Of a stretch of DNA of 9,269 nucleotides, positions 6,748 through 9,269 are shown in pieces; the first letter of the stretch is position 1; each line of letters starts with the position of its first letter. Origin of the DNA: Bacteroidales bacterium (lineage in GTDB: Bacteria; Bacteroidota; Bacteroidia; Bacteroidales; P3); the NCBI GenBank assembly GCA_017545365.1, contig JAFWOP010000084.1, positions 1-9,269 on the forward strand, written 5' to 3'. The position numbers and the translations under genes are program-made. Under the pieces are notes generated by a model. The model was not told the origin of the DNA. It ran no database searches and worked only from the letters and a program-made list of their open reading frames with translations.

Positions 6748-7740
6748 ATGGCATTTTTAACTAATGACAAACTGACCATCGTCGGCGCTGCCGGTATGAT
6801 TGGTTCAAACATGGCTCAGTCGGCCCTGATGATGGGTCTGACCAGTGAAATCTGTCTCTATGACGTTTTTTCGCCCGAGGGTGTTGCCGAGGAGATGCGC
6901 CAGAGCGGTTTCGACAATGTGAACATCGTGGCTACCACCAATGCTGAGGAGGCTTTCAAGGGTGCCAAATACATCATCTCTTCCGGTGGTGCTCCACGCA
7001 AGGCAGGAATGACGCGTGAGGACCTGCTGGCCGGCAACTGCAAGATTGCCGAAGAGCTGGGCCAGAACATCAAGAAGTATTGTCCCGACGTCAAGCACGT
7101 GGTCATCATCTTCAACCCCGCTGACCTCACCGGTCTGGTAACGTTGCTCTACTCGGGTCTGAAACCCGGTCAGGTGACTACTCTGGCTGGTCTGGACACC
7201 ACCCGTCTGCAGTCGGCGCTGGCCAAGAGGTTCGGTGTGATGCAGAGCGAGATTGAGGGCTGTGCCACTTATGGCGGACACGGCGAGCAGATGGCCGTCT
7301 TCGGCAGTCACGTGACCATCAAGGGACGCAAGCTGACCGACATCATCGGTACCGACGAGTTCCCCGCTGACGAGTGGGAACAGATGAAGGTGGACGTCAC
7401 CAAGGGTGGCGCCAAAATCATCGAGCTCCGTGGACGCTCATCGTTCCAGAGCCCCTCATACCTGTCTGTTGAGATGATCCGTGCAGCGATGGGCGGCGAA
7501 CCGTTCCGCTTCCCCGTAGGCACATATGTCAAGACCGACAAGTACGACCACATCATGATGGCAATGAAGACCACGATGACCAGCGAGGGTGCCAAGTTTG
7601 AGGTTCCCCAGGGTACCGCTGAGGAGAATGCCAAGCTCGACCAGAGCTACGAGCACCTGTGCAAGATGCGCGACGAGCTCGTTACGCTGAACATCGTTCC
7701 TCCCATTGCTGAGTGGAACAAGATCAACCCGAATCTTTAA
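6748..7740 (+). CDS. mdh: Malate dehydrogenase, LDH/MDH superfamily, 330-residue Bacteroidales type
   Basis: The enzyme is expected to interconvert malate and oxaloacetate with NAD(H) in the cytosol; in anaerobic Bacteroidales this feeds the branch to fumarate and succinate. The Rossmann start is IVGAAGMIGSN (residues 11-21), and Asp39 in LYD should bind the NAD ribose. The substrate loop APRKAGMTREDL (82-93) has Arg84 and Arg90, the two arginines expected of MDH. NPADLTG (123-129) supplies Asn123, LDTTRL (149-154) the Asp150/Arg153 pair, and YGGHGEQM (175-182) the catalytic His178. Two differences from common MDH are visible: GAAGMIG with an extra alanine instead of plain GxGxxG, and GHGEQ where GHGD is usual. 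The start was chosen from the AAAGGA ribosome site and the promoter upstream. It is probably monocistronic, with a terminator 28 bases after the stop. The malate assignment is by family and the arginine pair; another 2-hydroxyacid is possible. Confidence 0.9.
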   Translation: MAFLTNDKLTIVGAAGMIGSNMAQSALMMGLTSEICLYDVFSPEGVAEEMRQSGFDNVNIVATTNAEEAFKGAKYIISSGGAPRKAGMTREDLLAGNCKIAEELGQNIKKYCPDVKHVVIIFNPADLTGLVTLLYSGLKPGQVTTLAGLDTTRLQSALAKRFGVMQSEIEGCATYGGHGEQMAVFGSHVTIKGRKLTDIIGTDEFPADEWEQMKVDVTKGGAKIIELRGRSSFQSPSYLSVEMIRAAMGGEPFRFPVGTYVKTDKYDHIMMAMKTTMTSEGAKFEVPQGTAEENAKLDQSYEHLCKMRDELVTLNIVPPIAEWNKINPNL

Positions 7741-7764
7741 TCTTCCGAGGAACTTTTCCCGCAA

Positions 7765-9269
7765 TCAGGGCAGCACAACATCGTGCTGCCTTTTTTCTGG
7801 CATAACCTTTACATTGACCACCTGACCGCCTCTGAGCTCAGCTTCAACGGTGGTATTGCCGGAAGCGTGGAGCAGGAAATGCACGTCCCACTCGCGGGGC
7901 CAGGCGGGGAAGAGGTAGAGCTTGTCGCCCACCTCCTGCAGCAGCATCTCCTGTAGGGCTATCATGCCGGAACCGCCCCAGTTGTGGTCGGGCGTCCAGT
8001 CGTAGCCGGGACCCCAGAAGGCGGGGAAGCGATGAGGTCCGTCGGCCAGCTTCAGTTCAATGAGCCGCTGCGCTTCGTCGGTCAGTCCCAGGCAGGCAGC
8101 CCAGATGGCATCTTGTTTCCAGCCCACATGAGAGCGGAACTTCTGTGCCAAAGAGTCGTTCTGATAGGTATTGCGCGCTATGTCCAGATCGGGACGTCCT
8201 ACGCCGTACATGCGCCAGGGGTAGACGGGATAGAGCTGCGTGGTCTCTACGTTCTGAACCCGTTCGTAATGTAGTGCGGGCTGCAGCATACCGTTACGGA
8301 CGGTGATGTCGGGCAGGCGGCGCAGGAATGCAGCATGAAGGGAAAGGGACAAGGTGTCGCCGGTTTCCCGCTCAAGGTCCATCAGGCTTTCTGTTACCGT
8401 ACGCAGCGCAGCAATGGTGGAAGTGGAATTGTAAGCTCCCTTGAAGGTCTCACCGCCTGAACCGGGATAGAGCACGAGGTGGCCGTCGGCATCCAGGCGC
8501 TTAGCGCCGCGTTGGTTGGCCAGATACTGGTAGTGCTCGTCGAAGAAGCGCAGGCACGAGCGGATCATGGGCAGATAGGCCGCGATGTCCATACCGCTGT
8601 AGCGATGGGCCTCGAGGGCCATCATGCAGAACTCCAGACAGGTGTCCCACTCGTATTCAAGCCAGGCGTTGCGCTCCATTCCAGGGTCGAAGTCGTCGGG
8701 GCGCTTGGTGCCGTACTCAGGATAGCAGGGCAGTCCGTAGTTCTCGATCTGCTCGGTCAGGCAAGCACCCTCGTGTCGCCAGTAGAGCCGCGAGCGCTCT
8801 TCGGCATTCTGATAGATGCGGAGATAGAAGTCGAGCTGGGATTTCAGCAGGTCGTAGTCGCCGTTCTTCAGCATGGGCCAATAGACCAGTCGTTGGTTCT
8901 GGGCAGTATGTACGCCGCCGCCCCAGTTGCGGAAGTCGGGGGAGAGGTGGTATTCCTCAGCAGCATTGACGTACTCGGGGTCGAAGGTAAACAGGCCGCC
9001 ATTGAATTTGGTGGGCCACAGTCCCTGACTGTTGCAGCCCAGCATGTAGCGGAAGAGATTGTAGTTGCGGACGAGGACGGTGAGGGGAGAGGAATTTGAA
9101 GCGGCGGACGAGGAGGTGCTTGAAGCGTGAGACGAGGAGGAAACCGGCAAGTCGATGCTGCTGCGCTGCCAAAACGCACGCCACCACTGGCGAGAGGCCT
9201 CGCGGTCAGCGACAAGCTTCACCTGTTGCTCGGTCTTTTGCAGCTCAGAAGCCCACTGTGCCACCGTTC
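7765..9269 (-). CDS. Glycosidase-like protein (six-hairpin fold, probably DUF5703-associated), N-terminus beyond the right edge
   Basis: At least 500 codons are open to the right edge. The GTG at 9262-9264 is probably internal, since the preceding ACG is in frame and the first residues already look like mid-protein. No signal peptide can be judged. Segments resembling Bacteroidota DUF5703-type glycosidase-like proteins, from recall, are WWRAFWQRSSIDL (residues 27-39, counting the GTG as 1), RYMLGCNSQGLWPTKFNGGL (72-91), WGGGVHTAQNQRLVYWPML (114-132) and YWRHEGACLTE (161-171). These are followed by PGSGGETFKGAYNSTSTIAA (267-286), DHNWGGSGMIALQEML (426-441) and a beta-rich tail beginning KLYLFPAWPREW (448-459), similar to the end of GH95-like enzymes. 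An alpha/alpha toroid plus beta-sandwich is therefore likely, acting on a plant or host glycan; catalytic residues and substrate cannot be named. Residues 41-60 form an odd serine-rich insert. The gene converges on mdh, 24 bases apart. Confidence 0.75.
   Translation of the reverse strand, partial: TVAQWASELQKTEQQVKLVADREASRQWWRAFWQRSSIDLPVSSSSHASSTSSSAASNSSPLTVLVRNYNLFRYMLGCNSQGLWPTKFNGGLFTFDPEYVNAAEEYHLSPDFRNWGGGVHTAQNQRLVYWPMLKNGDYDLLKSQLDFYLRIYQNAEERSRLYWRHEGACLTEQIENYGLPCYPEYGTKRPDDFDPGMERNAWLEYEWDTCLEFCMMALEAHRYSGMDIAAYLPMIRSCLRFFDEHYQYLANQRGAKRLDADGHLVLYPGSGGETFKGAYNSTSTIAALRTVTESLMDLERETGDTLSLSLHAAFLRRLPDITVRNGMLQPALHYERVQNVETTQLYPVYPWRMYGVGRPDLDIARNTYQNDSLAQKFRSHVGWKQDAIWAACLGLTDEAQRLIELKLADGPHRFPAFWGPGYDWTPDHNWGGSGMIALQEMLLQEVGDKLYLFPAWPREWDVHFLLHASGNTTVEAELRGGQVVNVKVMPEKRQHDVVLP
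7769..7796 (+). terminator. Intrinsic terminator of mdh, embedded in the convergent gene
   Basis: A perfect 8-bp stem, GGCAGCAC (7769-7776) and GTGCTGCC (7783-7790), with a 6-base loop, is followed directly by six T (7791-7796). This is a textbook rho-independent terminator for the plus-strand mdh transcript. The same bases encode the last ten or so residues of the minus-strand glycosidase-like gene (stop at 7765-7767). Read on the minus strand the hairpin has no T-run after it, so it should act in the mdh direction only. Confidence 0.9.

Noticed and set aside
7456..7764. 102-codon minus-strand frame overlapping the end of mdh
   Set aside because: Antisense to the conserved C-terminal part of mdh and without any motif; a shadow frame.

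Overview
The window looks like a chromosomal segment of a Bacteroidota member, most likely Prevotella-like (order Bacteroidales). Three intergenic regions carry the Bacteroidota sigma -7 motif TAnnTTTG in a sensible position. PurL is the long single-chain type with a Bacteroidales-like sequence, the malate dehydrogenase is of the 330-residue type I associate with Bacteroidales, and the last gene encodes a glycosidase-like protein of a kind common in these polysaccharide degraders. The species assignment is inference from recall, not from a search.

Layout from left to right. Positions 1-4603, all on the minus strand, read as one transcription unit: purL (875-4603), then after 33 bases a short-chain chromate-transporter-family gene (287-841), then a second one overlapping it by ATGA and running off the left edge (1-290). 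A -7 element lies just upstream of purL at 4637-4644. Positions 4604-5081 form a gene-poor gap. It holds the purL promoter, a G+C-rich hairpin, a 58-codon open stretch that may be a gene remnant, a 7-bp tandem repeat and a strong hairpin that probably ends cstA transcription. A compact CstA-type transporter gene (5082-6545, minus) follows. It diverges from mdh (6748-7740, plus) across a 202-base region with a -7 element for each direction. mdh converges on a partial glycosidase-like gene (7765-9269, minus, N-terminus outside the window), and the mdh terminator hairpin lies inside the last codons of that gene.

The genes are mostly housekeeping or transport. purL makes the purine intermediate FGAM. 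CstA-family proteins move peptides or pyruvate. mdh acts at the oxaloacetate/malate step, which in anaerobic Bacteroidales leads toward fumarate and succinate. The glycosidase-like protein probably belongs to glycan breakdown. cstA and mdh share a control region and both touch central carbon flow, but nothing in the sequence proves joint regulation.

I found no convincing novel multi-gene system, and no mobile element, CRISPR array, tRNA or rRNA. The best leads are the pairing of purL with a two-gene CHR transporter, the decayed-looking cstA-purL gap, the terminator embedded in coding sequence, and a serine-rich insert in the glycosidase-like protein.
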